Origin: Acinetobacter sp. TR3
GTDB taxonomy: Bacteria; Pseudomonadota; Gammaproteobacteria; Pseudomonadales; Moraxellaceae
DNA length: 64,000 nt
Assembly (NCBI RefSeq): GCF_027105055.1
Contig: NZ_CP114264.1
Location: 1,922,001-1,986,000 of the forward strand
Direction: 5' to 3'
In this document: positions 39,830-48,772 of the stretch, piece after piece
Position numbering within the stretch: position 1 is the stretch's first letter
Layout of the letters: each line of letters opens with the position of its first letter
Position numbers and translations under genes: made by a program
Notes under the pieces: generated by a model
Told to the model about the DNA's origin: nothing
Seen by the model: the letters and a program-made list of their open reading frames with translations, nothing else
Databases searched by the model: none

Positions 39830-40561
39830 TTATTTATTCTGAAAATCCTTAATGACCAGTTCATGCTTTTGACCACGCCAAATCCATTTTAGCTTACTAT
39901 TGCTAAAATCCTCACCTTCAAACCACACAAATAAGCCCTCCATCATCTCAGGCCAATCCGACTTATCAATTTGTGTTTGACCTGAAATCACTGCAACGAT
40001 CGCAGCAATAATGGTGTCGTGACTAACAGCCAAGCTTAAACCTTGATGTTGCGTCGGATGGGTGTGATATAACAGCTCCAAAACATCAAAAACGCCTGTT
40101 ATAGGATGTTTCATACCAGGCAAAGCATTGTTCACAAAACTATTAATAAACCCTAATGCACCTTGTTTACGAAAGTAAGGGGCTGCTTGCTGAATATCTA
40201 GCACAAAGCTTCCGGGTTCTACCAACAATCGCTGCTCAACAATTTCAATTGTATGCGTATTTATTGCCTCATGAATCCCATCTGCACCTTGAATCATTAA
40301 TGCAGCCGTATCAACACAACGCTGAATTGGACTAGAGATACAATGCTGAATTGCTCGATCCGTATTTTTAATAAGATATTGACCCCATGCATAAGCCAAA
40401 TCTCGACCTTGCTCCGTTAATTGCAAGTCATAACCAGCCAATCCCTGCCCATTCACCAACTCACGTAAAGAGTGACGAGTAAACAACGTGACAGGAGTTG
40501 AAGCATCTGGCAGTAAATCAATTGCTTCAAACATACTTTTAGGCAATAAATGCAGGGCCAT
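39830..40561 (-). CDS. Histidine-phosphatase-fold protein
   Basis: 243 residues from the ATG at 40561 (the TTG at 40573 is less likely). It has the phosphatase order LFTRHSLRE (RHG usually, here RHS), LQLTEQGRDLAYAWG, SSPIQRCVDTA, and AVSHDTII with the second catalytic His. It could be an acid phosphatase or phosphoglycerate mutase-like enzyme; the substrate is unclear. No signal peptide. It lies 39 bp upstream of, and reads away from, nothing obvious; it follows cysQ on the same strand. Confidence 0.75.
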   Translation of the reverse strand: MALHLLPKSMFEAIDLLPDASTPVTLFTRHSLRELVNGQGLAGYDLQLTEQGRDLAYAWGQYLIKNTDRAIQHCISSPIQRCVDTAALMIQGADGIHEAINTHTIEIVEQRLLVEPGSFVLDIQQAAPYFRKQGALGFINSFVNNALPGMKHPITGVFDVLELLYHTHPTQHQGLSLAVSHDTIIAAIVAVISGQTQIDKSDWPEMMEGLFVWFEGEDFSNSKLKWIWRGQKHELVIKDFQNK

Positions 40562-40612
40562 ATTCACATACAAACTTAAATTTAGCTCACTATACCACGC
40601 ACGCTAGAAGAC

Positions 40613-41470
40613 TCAATCTAAAATGCCCGAATGCGCCAATGCCCCGTAAGCAATTTTTTTGCAATATTGATCTCTAAACGCGATAAAACCACCATTCAAA
40701 ACAGTCTCACGCTGATTATATTGAAATGGTTTTCCATCCAAAGTCATCAATCCACCACCGATACTTTCAAGTAAAGCTTGTCCTGAACTCGTATCCCACT
40801 CTGAGGTTGGATGAAATCTTGGGTAAATATCAATTTCACCTTCTAACATCATGCAGAACTTATAGGCACTCCCTGCCTCACGTCTTTCTACAGCACGATC
40901 TCGCAAAATTGGTTCGATAAAATTTTTATATTTGGGGTTTTTACTGCTATGACTTAAACCAATTTGAAGTGGCGCTGCCAAATCATGTTCTTCGATCTGG
41001 TATTGAAACCATTCTTGACGGCTAAAACTATACTTATAAGGTAAGTGTGACTGATAACCAATATACATGACCTGTTCACAGGGTACGGCAATAATCGCAA
41101 AAGTCGTTTCATTACCCTCGATCAAGCTTAAATTAATCGTAAATTCATCACGCTCATGAATAAACTCTTTCGTACCATCCAAAGGATCGAGCATCCAGCA
41201 ACGTGACCAAGCAGATCGAGCAGAATAATCACTCTCCTCTGACAACACTGGTAACTCTGGCGTAATTTCCGCTAACTGCTTTAATAAAAAACGATTTACT
41301 TTCAAATCTGCCTGAGTCACAGGCGAATCATCACTTTTTTCCTGAATATTAAACTCACCACCCGCACAATAATTTTGATATTCTTCCAATAATATTTGAC
41401 TTGCCTGCGCCATGATTGGCACAAGTTTCAGAATAAATTGATCTTGTGGGGCAAGCGTTTTAATAAACAT
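40613..41470 (-). CDS. cysQ: 3'(2'),5'-bisphosphate nucleotidase CysQ
   Basis: A 285-residue inositol-monophosphatase-fold enzyme that removes 3'-phosphoadenosine 5'-phosphate, a by-product of sulfate assimilation. Metal-site motifs: LPVLSEESDY, WMLDPLDGTKEFIHERDEF and the C-terminal SEWDTSSGQALLESIGG. An AAGG ribosome site lies 7 bp before the ATG. The start is only 11 bp from the divergent yrfG start, so regulatory regions must overlap coding sequence. Confidence 0.92.
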   Translation of the reverse strand: MFIKTLAPQDQFILKLVPIMAQASQILLEEYQNYCAGGEFNIQEKSDDSPVTQADLKVNRFLLKQLAEITPELPVLSEESDYSARSAWSRCWMLDPLDGTKEFIHERDEFTINLSLIEGNETTFAIIAVPCEQVMYIGYQSHLPYKYSFSRQEWFQYQIEEHDLAAPLQIGLSHSSKNPKYKNFIEPILRDRAVERREAGSAYKFCMMLEGEIDIYPRFHPTSEWDTSSGQALLESIGGGLMTLDGKPFQYNQRETVLNGGFIAFRDQYCKKIAYGALAHSGILD

Positions 41471-41481
41471 AGATCAGCCTT

Positions 41482-42186
41482 ATGTCATATTTAGATTTAC
41501 AGCAGCAGCCTATCGCCATGTTCGACATGGATGGCACATTACTCGATTTAGCCTTCGATGATTTCATTTGGAACCATTGTTTACCTGAACGTCATGCCCA
41601 AACACATCAATGCAGTTTAGAGCAAAGTAAACAAACACTATTCCAATTTTACCAACAACATAAGCATACACTATCTTGGTATTCTTCGGCGTATTGGACT
41701 GCTAAAGTTGGCGTAGATGTTTTACAACTACAATATGAACACCGTGAAAAAATTCGCGCACGTAAAGGTTGTCATGAATTATTAGAACAACTCAAAGCTC
41801 AAGGCTATCGCTGTTGGTTACTGACCAATGCCGATCGAGCAGGCTTAAAACTGAAGCTTGAAAATGTCGAACTTAGCCCTTATTTTGAAGTCATGATCAG
41901 TAGCGAAGAGCTTGGGCATGCCAAAGAAGAAGTCGCTTTTTGGCAAAAGTTACAACAAATACATCCATTTGATCCAGCTCAAGCAATATTTATTGATGAT
42001 ACGGTTGCGGTACTCCAAGGCGCTGAACGTTTTGGTATTAACCAATTGTTTAGCATTTTACAACCGTCTAGCGCTAAACCAGCTCGACTCGCCACGGAAA
42101 TAGCGTACCCATCTCTTGATCATTTAACCAATCTCTTTGATTATCTTGACACCAACTTACAGGTAACAGATGCCAAAACAGCATGA
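41482..42186 (+). CDS. yrfG: HAD-family GMP/IMP nucleotidase YrfG
   Basis: 234 residues. HAD motif I is MFDMDGTLLDL, motif II is LLTNADRAGLK, the Lys lies near ELGHAKEE and motif IV is IFIDDTVAV. The nearest characterised relative type is YrfG, a 5'-nucleotidase for purine mononucleotides. No clear ribosome site precedes the ATG at 41482. It overlaps hslR by 17 bp, as yrfG and hslR also adjoin in E. coli. Confidence 0.86.
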   Translation: MSYLDLQQQPIAMFDMDGTLLDLAFDDFIWNHCLPERHAQTHQCSLEQSKQTLFQFYQQHKHTLSWYSSAYWTAKVGVDVLQLQYEHREKIRARKGCHELLEQLKAQGYRCWLLTNADRAGLKLKLENVELSPYFEVMISSEELGHAKEEVAFWQKLQQIHPFDPAQAIFIDDTVAVLQGAERFGINQLFSILQPSSAKPARLATEIAYPSLDHLTNLFDYLDTNLQVTDAKTA

Positions 42187-42598
42187 ATCAGACAGCATGG
42201 ATGCCATGCGCATTGATAAATGGCTTTGGGCTGCACGTTTTTTTAAAACACGCTCTATTGCCAAAGCAGCAATTGAAGGTGGTAAAGTCCATCACAACAA
42301 TGACCGCGTTAAAGTTTCTAGAGACGTCCGTATTGGAATGGAACTCACCATCCAACAAGGCTTTGAGAAAAAGACCGTTTTTGTGAAAGCGCTATCGGCT
42401 GTTCGAGGTGGTGCCCCCATGGCTCAACTTCTTTATGAAGAAACACCCGAAAGTATTGAGCGTAGAGAGTTGCATGCATCACAGCGAAAATTGCATAATC
42501 TAGCCCGACCTGATCACCGACCAAGTAAAAAAGATCGTCGTGATATCAATCGTTTTAAACAAGAAAATGTACAATCATGGTCATATCATGATGAATAA
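42170..42598 (+). CDS. hslR: Heat-shock protein 15 (S4 RNA-binding)
   Basis: 142 residues. The S4 domain spans about 12-60 (MRIDKWLWAARFFKTRSIAKAAI), with a basic C-terminal tail (RPDHRPSKKDRRDINRFK). Hsp15 binds the 50S subunit carrying a stalled nascent chain and helps ribosome recycling. It overlaps yrfG by 17 bp, implying coupling. M10 and M13 are alternative starts. Confidence 0.9.
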   Translation: MPKQHESDSMDAMRIDKWLWAARFFKTRSIAKAAIEGGKVHHNNDRVKVSRDVRIGMELTIQQGFEKKTVFVKALSAVRGGAPMAQLLYEETPESIERRELHASQRKLHNLARPDHRPSKKDRRDINRFKQENVQSWSYHDE

Positions 42599-42633
42599 AA
42601 TTTTCTAATTTGGACGCGTCATCTTGTGTCGTA

Positions 42634-42661
42634 TTGGCACAGATCAGATGTGGAATATACA
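42634..42661 (+). promoter_or_regulatory. Probable recA promoter
   Basis: TTGGCA (42634-42639), a 16-bp spacer and TATACA (42656-42661). It would give a leader of about 90 nt before recA. I saw no LexA-type CTG-N10-CAG box, which fits the absence of LexA in Acinetobacter. Confidence 0.5.
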
Positions 42662-42680
42662 ACTAGAATCTGCCACTATA

Positions 42681-42721
42681 CTCAAGTCCCAACAAGTTGA
42701 GATTCAATACATCCACTTGGG
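42681..42721 (+). promoter_or_regulatory. recA leader with two competing stems
   Basis: CTCAA (42681-42685) can pair with TTGAG (42697-42701), and the overlapping CTCAAGT (42681-42687) can instead pair with ACTTGGG (42715-42721, one G.T). The two pairings exclude each other, in the transcribed leader 37-77 bp upstream of the start codon. Confidence 0.4.
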
Positions 42722-42757
42722 TTAGTCGTTAAGAAGATAAAGTTTTGAGGTTTTGAG

Positions 42758-43804
42758 ATGGATGATAATAAAAGCAAGGCGTTACAAGCAGCCTTAAGCC
42801 AAATTGAAAAGCAGTTTGGTAAAAATACCGTGATGCGCTTAGGTGATAATACTGTACAAGCTGTTGAAGCGGTTTCTACAGGTTCTTTAACTCTCGATAT
42901 CGCGTTAGGGATTGGCGGATTACCTAAAGGTCGTATTATCGAAATTTATGGTCCTGAATCTTCAGGTAAAACTACTATGACATTACAAGCGATTGCTCAA
43001 TGTCAAAAAAATGGCGGTACCTGTGCATTTATCGATGCAGAACATGCATTAGATCCAGAATATGCACGTAAGCTTGGCGTAGATATTGATAATCTATTGG
43101 TTTCACAACCTGACCACGGTGAGCAAGCGCTCGAAATCGCCGATATGTTGGTGCGTTCTGGTGCAATCGATTTAATCGTTGTCGACTCTGTAGCAGCATT
43201 AACCCCTAAAGCCGAAATTGAAGGCGAAATGGGTGACTCACACATGGGCTTACAAGCACGCTTAATGAGTCAGGCCCTACGTAAAATTACAGGTAATGCG
43301 AAACGCTCTAACTGTATGGTGATCTTCATTAACCAAATCCGTATGAAGATTGGTGTGATGTTTGGTAGCCCAGAAACCACTACAGGTGGTAATGCACTTA
43401 AATTCTACGCTTCTGTACGCTTAGACATCCGTCGTATTGGTCAAGTGAAAGAAGGTGACGAGATCACAGGTAACGAAACGCGTGTTAAAGTTGTGAAAAA
43501 CAAAATGGCGCCTCCGTTCAAAGAAGCTGTGTTCCAAATCATGTATGGCAAAGGCACTAATCAGTTAGGCGAATTGGTTGATCTTGCCGTTCAACAAGAC
43601 ATCGTACAAAAAGCGGGTGCATGGTATTCATATCAAGGCAATAAAATTGGCCAAGGTAAAAACAATGTGATTCGTCATTTTGAAGAAAATACAGCAATGG
43701 CTCAAGAAATTGAAAAGGTTATTCGTGAACAACTTCTTACTAAGAACAACAAAGAAGCAGCTCAAACCGAAGATGAAGATGAACCAGATTTTTTAGAAAG
43801 CTAA
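42758..43804 (+). CDS. recA: Recombinase RecA
   Basis: 348 residues. The Walker A loop is GPESSGKTT, the Walker B region [11 protein letters not shown], and DNA loops L1/L2 contain [13 protein letters not shown] and [12 protein letters not shown]. The acidic C-terminus ([11 protein letters not shown]) is typical. It catalyses homologous pairing and strand exchange and supports transformation and DNA repair. recX follows 46 bp downstream, past a UUCG-loop hairpin. Confidence 0.98.
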   Translation: MDDNKSKALQAALSQIEKQFGKNTVMRLGDNTVQAVEAVSTGSLTLDIALGIGGLPKGRIIEIYGPESSGKTTMTLQAIAQCQKNGGTCAFIDAEHALDPEYARKLGVDIDNLLVSQPDHGEQALEIADMLVRSGAIDLIVVDSVAALTPKAEIEGEMGDSHMGLQARLMSQALRKITGNAKRSNCMVIFINQIRMKIGVMFGSPETTTGGNALKFYASVRLDIRRIGQVKEGDEITGNETRVKVVKNKMAPPFKEAVFQIMYGKGTNQLGELVDLAVQQDIVQKAGAWYSYQGNKIGQGKNNVIRHFEENTAMAQEIEKVIREQLLTKNNKEAAQTEDEDEPDFLES

Positions 43805-43809
43805 GCTGA

Positions 43810-43831
43810 AACGCCCTTCGGGGCGTTTTTC
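43810..43831 (+). terminator. Partial terminator between recA and recX
   Basis: AACGCCC-TTCG-GGGCGTT followed by TTT CTTT. The UUCG tetraloop gives a stable hairpin. Read-through is needed for recX expression and would keep RecX levels low, as in other bacteria. Confidence 0.75.
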
Positions 43832-43850
43832 TTTCAAGAGGATATAAAAC

Positions 43851-44333
43851 TTGTTTAATTCTGAAAAAATAGAAAAGCCCAAAACACTGACAGGTGCAAG
43901 ATTACGCTCTTATGCATTCGCCCTTCTTACACGTCGGGATTATTCCAAAGCAGATCTCGAAGCAAAATTAAATCAATATGCGATCAATCCAGAAGAAGTT
44001 GCAAATCTAGTTGATGAGTTAGCACAACAAAATTACCAAAGCGACCAACGTGTTGCAGAGCTTACATTGGCCAGTCAACTTAGAAAAGGTAAAGGATTAC
44101 AAAGAATTAAACAGGCTTTAAAAGCAAAACAACTCGATACAGAACTTATTACAGAAGAACTTTCAGAGGTTGATTGGCTAGATCAAGCTTATCAACTCAA
44201 AATAAAGAAATTTGGGATAGATGTAGAGACAGATCCAAAACTAAAAGCAAGACAAATTAGATTCTTACAATACCGAGGATTTGATATGGGAATAATTATG
44301 AAAGCAATTGCTCGAACGAGCGATGAAGAATAA
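43851..44333 (+). CDS. recX: Regulatory protein RecX
   Basis: 160 residues starting at a TTG, with AGAGGA 8 bp upstream. It has the RecX three-helix repeats: RLRSYAFALLTRRDYSKADL, LVDELAQQNYQSDQRVAE and RQIRFLQYRGFDMGIIMKAI. RecX caps RecA filaments and limits recombinase activity. The 3' end lies 5 bp from the convergent SRP RNA gene. Confidence 0.88.
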   Translation: MFNSEKIEKPKTLTGARLRSYAFALLTRRDYSKADLEAKLNQYAINPEEVANLVDELAQQNYQSDQRVAELTLASQLRKGKGLQRIKQALKAKQLDTELITEELSEVDWLDQAYQLKIKKFGIDVETDPKLKARQIRFLQYRGFDMGIIMKAIARTSDEE

Positions 44334-44337
44334 ATGG

Positions 44338-44448
<111 letters not shown>

Positions 44449-44460
44449 ATTGCCTGACAA

Positions 44461-44488
44461 AGTATAGAGATTTTTGCCTGAGTTGCAA
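44461..44488 (-). promoter_or_regulatory. Probable ffs promoter
   Basis: On the minus strand TTGCAA (44483-44488), a 16-bp spacer and TATACT (44461-44466). The transcript would start some bases before the mature 5' end, consistent with RNase P trimming of a precursor. Confidence 0.55.
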
Positions 44489-44759
44489 GACTTGTATCTG
44501 TTTTTAAGTGACTTTTTGATTCAATTGCTTATTTCATCAGCAGAATCCATCTCTATATTATCTATTTAATTTAAAAGTGTATAAACATTAAACAATAGAT
44601 AATTTCTTTATTCGAAAAATGCTTGAAGATTGTAAATGCTTATTGCATTTAAATGAGTTGCTGCTTTAATGACTAAATCAAAAACATAGATCTAGTGTGC
44701 CACAAGTAAACATGAGGACTTGTTCGCTCACGGCTTTTTAACTTTATGGATGAATTTTT
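44489..44759. other. AT-rich gene-free interval before cpoB
   Basis: The 311-bp gap between ffs and cpoB holds the ffs promoter at its left edge. In the remainder I see no ORF, no strong hairpin and no clear sigma70 promoter; TTTATGGATG just before 44760 is a modest ribosome-site context for cpoB. Confidence 0.4.
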
Positions 44760-45599
44760 ATGCTAAAAAAGTATTCCGTACTTTTTACTGCCTTACTCGC
44801 TAGCGCACATTTATATGCAAATGTTCCCATTGAATCTCGTGCACTCAGCCAGACGATTGCAGATAATACAAATATGTCTAATACTGGCTCAAACCTAAAT
44901 TGGGATCTCATTCAAAAGAACCAAAAACTAGAAGAAGAAGTACGCAAATTACGTGGTCAATTAGAAGAGCATGACAATTCAATTGAGCAACTGAAAAAAG
45001 AACTAGCAAATCGCTATACAGATTTAGATCAACGTTTAGAATTACTCTCTCAAAAAATTGATCCACCAGAAGAAAACACAGAAACAGAGAATACAACTAC
45101 AACTGAAGCACCCAAAGCAGAAACAACAACACCCCCTGCAGCACCAGCTAAACAAGATTCAACAATCCAAGCACCAATTGTACAACCGAAGTCAAATACT
45201 GCTACCACGAGCAATACCAACAACCAAATTGAGCTAGAAAAAGCAGCATACACGGTTGCACTAGATGCCTACAAACAAGGTGGGGCAAAAAAAGCCATTC
45301 AACCAATGCAAAATTTCATTAAGAACCACCCAAATGGAATTTATGTTGGCAATGCTTACTTTTGGCTGGCTGAGTTTTATTTAGCGGTTGAACCTGTCGA
45401 CTATAAAGCAGCCAAGCAAAACTATAATATCGTAGTAACACGCTATCCCAATTCAGCAAAAGCATCTCGAGCGGTTTATCAACTTTATAGCATTGCAAAA
45501 GAAGTCGATAAAAACACTGCTCTTGCCAACCAGTATAAAACGAAGTTGCTTAACCAATATCCACAATCCGAAGAAGCTAAATTTATTCAGAAAAAATAA
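44760..45599 (+). CDS. cpoB: Cell division coordinator CpoB (YbgF, Tol-Pal associated)
   Basis: 279 residues: Sec signal (MLKKYSVLFTALLASAHLYA), coiled coil near 50-105 (NQKLEEEVRKLRGQLEEHD), a Thr/Pro/Ala-rich linker, and a C-terminal TPR domain (about 160-279; AYTVALDAYKQGGAKKAI, GIYVGNAYFWLAEFYLA). CpoB links outer-membrane constriction to septal peptidoglycan synthesis through Tol. No tol-pal genes are within this window. Confidence 0.88.
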   Translation: MLKKYSVLFTALLASAHLYANVPIESRALSQTIADNTNMSNTGSNLNWDLIQKNQKLEEEVRKLRGQLEEHDNSIEQLKKELANRYTDLDQRLELLSQKIDPPEENTETENTTTTEAPKAETTTPPAAPAKQDSTIQAPIVQPKSNTATTSNTNNQIELEKAAYTVALDAYKQGGAKKAIQPMQNFIKNHPNGIYVGNAYFWLAEFYLAVEPVDYKAAKQNYNIVVTRYPNSAKASRAVYQLYSIAKEVDKNTALANQYKTKLLNQYPQSEEAKFIQKK

Positions 45600-45612
45600 T
45601 GCTTATAATGCA

Positions 45613-45645
45613 CAAAAAAGCCAGTTCATAAGAACTGGCTTTTTA
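45613..45645. terminator. Bidirectional terminator between cpoB and ppiD
   Basis: AGCCAGTTC-ATAA-GAACTGGCT (45619-45640) is flanked by A6 and T5, serving convergent genes. Confidence 0.9.
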
Positions 45646-45667
45646 AATTTTAAAGCTTAGACCAAAC

Positions 45668-47539
45668 TTATTTGATCTTCGCCTTTGATTTTAAATAATC
45701 AGTATAGTCTTCTAATAGCTGCTGTCCACGGAACTGCTGATACAACTTAGTTAACTCAGTAATTTGCTCTGGCGGTAACTCATTTGCAGCATTAGTATTC
45801 ACGTTTGAAACTGCAACGATAACCAACTCATTAGGTAATTTTGCTGTCGTAGCAGACCACATACCTTCTTTAGTTGGCGCTGGAATGCTGAAAGCAGCAC
45901 GCTCAATTGCACGCTTTAAACCTTGAGAACGTGTAAATGTGCCTGCATCTTCAAAAATGACTTGTGATTCTGCAACAACTTGTGCAGCAGGTAACGCTTT
46001 AAAATCAGCTAAAATCTTTGCAATTTTTGCTTGAGCAGCTTTATACGCCTTTGCTTCAATGACTTTTGCTTTTACTTCAGCAGTCGCTTGATCTAATGGT
46101 TTAACGCCCGCTGCATGGTAATTACGAACTTTAATCCAAATCGTATCACCATTCGCTAACTGAATATTAGAAGATGCATTACGATCACCGTTTTTCACAT
46201 CATCATTAAACAGTTTTGCTTTAACATTTAAATCGCTCAAATAAGGGTTTTGAGTGGTTAAAGTCACCCCATTTAAAGATTCAACACGAGCACCCTTCAC
46301 TTCTTGAGCAACTGCTTCTAAAGAGTCATTACCCACAACCATTTCATTTAAGCTATTTACAGTATCGCTAAATAAATTTGCAGTTTTTGCCTTCTGTACT
46401 TCAGCTGTTAAGCGAGCTTTCTCAGTCTCAAATGAAGGAATATTTGCAACTGGTGCATTTGCTTCAATGATATGGTAGCCATATTGTGTTTTAACAGGCT
46501 TAGAAACTTCACCATTCTTTAAGGCATTAACAGCATTATCAAAGTCAGCTGAGAAAATACCTGGTACATAAGCATCAACTAAACCACCCTGTGCTTTTGA
46601 AGTTGGATCTTCAGAGAATTGTGCAGCCGCTTGAGCAAATGACATTCCACCCTGAATCTTGGCATAAACATCATTCGCAATTTTTTGAGCTGCTGCCGCA
46701 TCACGTGCATCAGTTGTAATTAAAATATGTTTAACTTCACGTTTTGCATCTTTCTGCTGCTTTTCAACAAAAGCCTTATAAGCCTGTTGTAAATCAGCCT
46801 CCGTAATATTTAAATTAGTTTGAGGCAATAACGCTGGGCTTAAAACCACATAATCAACATCAACACTCGCAACTTGCTTAAATTCATTTTTATGCTTGTT
46901 GTAGTAATCTGTTATTTCTTGAGTTGACGCAGTCAAACCTTTTTTATAATCGTCCAACTTAATACTTGCTAAATGCAAAGTACGCTGTTCTGTTTGCAAA
47001 CTCGCAAGCTGATGTAAATCAGATTTACTCACCAATGCATAATCTAACAAAGTCGATGAAATCATTTTTAGTGCATGATCTTGACGCAAGCTAGCAATTA
47101 GAGCTTGGTTAGTCATTCCGACTGAACGTAAATAATTTTCATACAACTTTTGAGAAAACTTTCCATTTTCTTGGAAACTTGGTTGTTGTGCCAACATTTG
47201 CTCTAGCTGAGTATCGCTTAAAGAAATACCTAACTTTTCCGCCTGTTGTTGCAATAAAGAGCGTGCAATCAGCGCATCTAAAGCTTTTTGCTGAATAACT
47301 GGCTGATTTAAAAGAGACTCATCACCTTTTACCATTGATAAATATTGATCTTTATAATTTTTAGTCGCACTTTCCAAGTCTTTATTAGAAATATCTTGTC
47401 CGTTAACAGATTTCGCAACGTCTGCTTTATTACTGCCGCTAAAATATCCTTCAATACCTACAAGCGCTAAAGGGGTCAAAAACAAAACTAATAGGACTTT
47501 GCCAAGCCAACCCTTAATGACTGTACGAAATGATTCCAT
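45668..47539 (-). CDS. ppiD: Periplasmic folding chaperone PpiD
   Basis: 623 residues. An N-terminal membrane anchor (about 10-32, VLLVLFLTPLALVGIEGYFS) is followed by a SurA-N-like chaperone domain. One parvulin domain lies near 265-360 (VKHILITTDARDA, QFSEDPTSKAQGG, GYHIIEA), then a long C-terminal region. It is held at the inner membrane near the Sec translocon and helps outer-membrane proteins such as the adhesin at 7 kb fold. hupB lies upstream on the same strand, the common hupB-ppiD order. Confidence 0.9.
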   Translation of the reverse strand: MESFRTVIKGWLGKVLLVLFLTPLALVGIEGYFSGSNKADVAKSVNGQDISNKDLESATKNYKDQYLSMVKGDESLLNQPVIQQKALDALIARSLLQQQAEKLGISLSDTQLEQMLAQQPSFQENGKFSQKLYENYLRSVGMTNQALIASLRQDHALKMISSTLLDYALVSKSDLHQLASLQTEQRTLHLASIKLDDYKKGLTASTQEITDYYNKHKNEFKQVASVDVDYVVLSPALLPQTNLNITEADLQQAYKAFVEKQQKDAKREVKHILITTDARDAAAAQKIANDVYAKIQGGMSFAQAAAQFSEDPTSKAQGGLVDAYVPGIFSADFDNAVNALKNGEVSKPVKTQYGYHIIEANAPVANIPSFETEKARLTAEVQKAKTANLFSDTVNSLNEMVVGNDSLEAVAQEVKGARVESLNGVTLTTQNPYLSDLNVKAKLFNDDVKNGDRNASSNIQLANGDTIWIKVRNYHAAGVKPLDQATAEVKAKVIEAKAYKAAQAKIAKILADFKALPAAQVVAESQVIFEDAGTFTRSQGLKRAIERAAFSIPAPTKEGMWSATTAKLPNELVIVAVSNVNTNAANELPPEQITELTKLYQQFRGQQLLEDYTDYLKSKAKIK

Positions 47540-47626
47540 AAGTATTCCAATATTTTATTTCGGGGCAATTTTAACTGAAAAACCAAAGCGAATGAATGCT
47601 GAATAAAGTATTTCATTCAATAAATA

Positions 47627-47656
47627 AAAAACGCACCCAAAATGGTGCGTTTTTTG
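47627..47656. terminator. Terminator after hupB
   Basis: A 7-bp stem (ACGCACC / GGTGCGT, 47631-47650) flanked by A5 and T6 lies 12 bp past the hupB stop on the minus strand. Confidence 0.85.
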
Positions 47657-47667
47657 ATTTAAAAAGA

Positions 47668-47940
47668 TTACGCAACTGAATCTTTTAAACCCTTACCTGG
47701 TTTAAAACTAGGTACTTTGCTTGCTTTAATTTGAAGCTCTTCACCTGTTTTAGGATTACGACCAGTACGTGCAGCACGTTCTTTAACGCTAAATGTACCA
47801 AAACCAACTAAAGTAACCGTATCACCGCTTTTAAGTGCTTCAGTGATTGACGCAATCGTTGCATCGAGTGCCTTACCAGCATCCGACTTAGATACTCCCC
47901 CTTTTTCAGCAATCGCATCAATTAATTCTGATTTATTCAT
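47668..47940 (-). CDS. hupB: DNA-binding protein HU-beta
   Basis: 90 residues. The DNABII signature [18 protein letters not shown] lies near residues 46-63, with the beta arm ending [18 protein letters not shown]. It bends DNA and organises the nucleoid. Its small size (90) and single copy here match HU rather than IHF. It is separated from ppiD by a terminator. Confidence 0.95.
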   Translation of the reverse strand: MNKSELIDAIAEKGGVSKSDAGKALDATIASITEALKSGDTVTLVGFGTFSVKERAARTGRNPKTGEELQIKASKVPSFKPGKGLKDSVA

Positions 47941-48106
47941 GATACAAAATATCCTCTTAATATCGTTTGTTAAGATCCAAGGCTATAGTTTAAAAGGCCA
48001 TGCCGCCTTTATAGCAATGCTTTAGGGGAGAACGCAATACTAGAAAGGCTTTTTAGTAAAAATAAATACTCAAAAACCACATAAACAGACGAGTGCCTAT
48101 ATTTTT

Positions 48107-48562
48107 TTACTTTTTATTCAATTTACTCTTTAATTGATTATTTTCTTCAATCAATGCATCTACTTTAATATGTAGCTGAACTAAAAGTTGCTCGATATGT
48201 TGGAGATCTTTTGGAGTGACTAGACCAATACGATTCAACGAATGATTCACACCTGTGTCTAAAATTTTTTCAACTTTATCTTTAGTATCCGTCACTGATT
48301 CTTTGGCTTTTTCAGTCACTTTTCCAACAGTGTTATCAGCAAAATCTACAGTCTTGGATTCTAGCTCTTCACCCACCTTGACTAAAGAGTCAAATAATTT
48401 ATTTCCCTCTTCTTCTGCGCGTGAAAAAGCACCTAATCCAGCCAGCCAAATCTGTTGCGTATACTTTTTGAAATCAAGGGCAGATTTTTTAGAACTCTTT
48501 GATTTTAGCTTAGTTTTTACCTCTGCCTCATCAGTTGGGTGTTCTACATTTGAGTTGTCCAT
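48107..48562 (-). CDS. Phasin-family protein (PhaI/PhaF-like)
   Basis: 151 residues. A Lys/Ser-rich start is followed by the phasin pattern IWLAGLGAFSRAEEEGNKLFDSLVKVGEELE, an amphipathic helix that coats polyhydroxyalkanoate granules. The C-terminal coiled coil (QLHIKVDALIEENNQLKSKL) may mediate oligomerisation. No phaC/phaB genes occur here. It diverges from a UbiJ-like gene; the thiolase with a Lys-rich tail at 35 kb is a possible functional partner. Confidence 0.85.
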   Translation of the reverse strand: MDNSNVEHPTDEAEVKTKLKSKSSKKSALDFKKYTQQIWLAGLGAFSRAEEEGNKLFDSLVKVGEELESKTVDFADNTVGKVTEKAKESVTDTKDKVEKILDTGVNHSLNRIGLVTPKDLQHIEQLLVQLHIKVDALIEENNQLKSKLNKK

Positions 48563-48772
48563 TAACCATTACTCCCAAACACTTTACAAACAGTATGTCG
48601 TATTTAACCATAAAAATGTTTTTATAATATCAAAGTTAAGACTTGATCGTTTTAAAAAACTGTTCTACAAAGCAATAAAGTCATGTAAATTATTTTTAAT
48701 AATTGAGTATGGATACTCAGATTTACGTGCTTTATGAAATTTATAGTGTGATTGGCAAGGATAAAGAGACCT

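Noticed and set aside
42600..42757. SOS box before recA
   Set aside because: No CTG-N10-CAG-type sequence was seen in the leader or promoter region.
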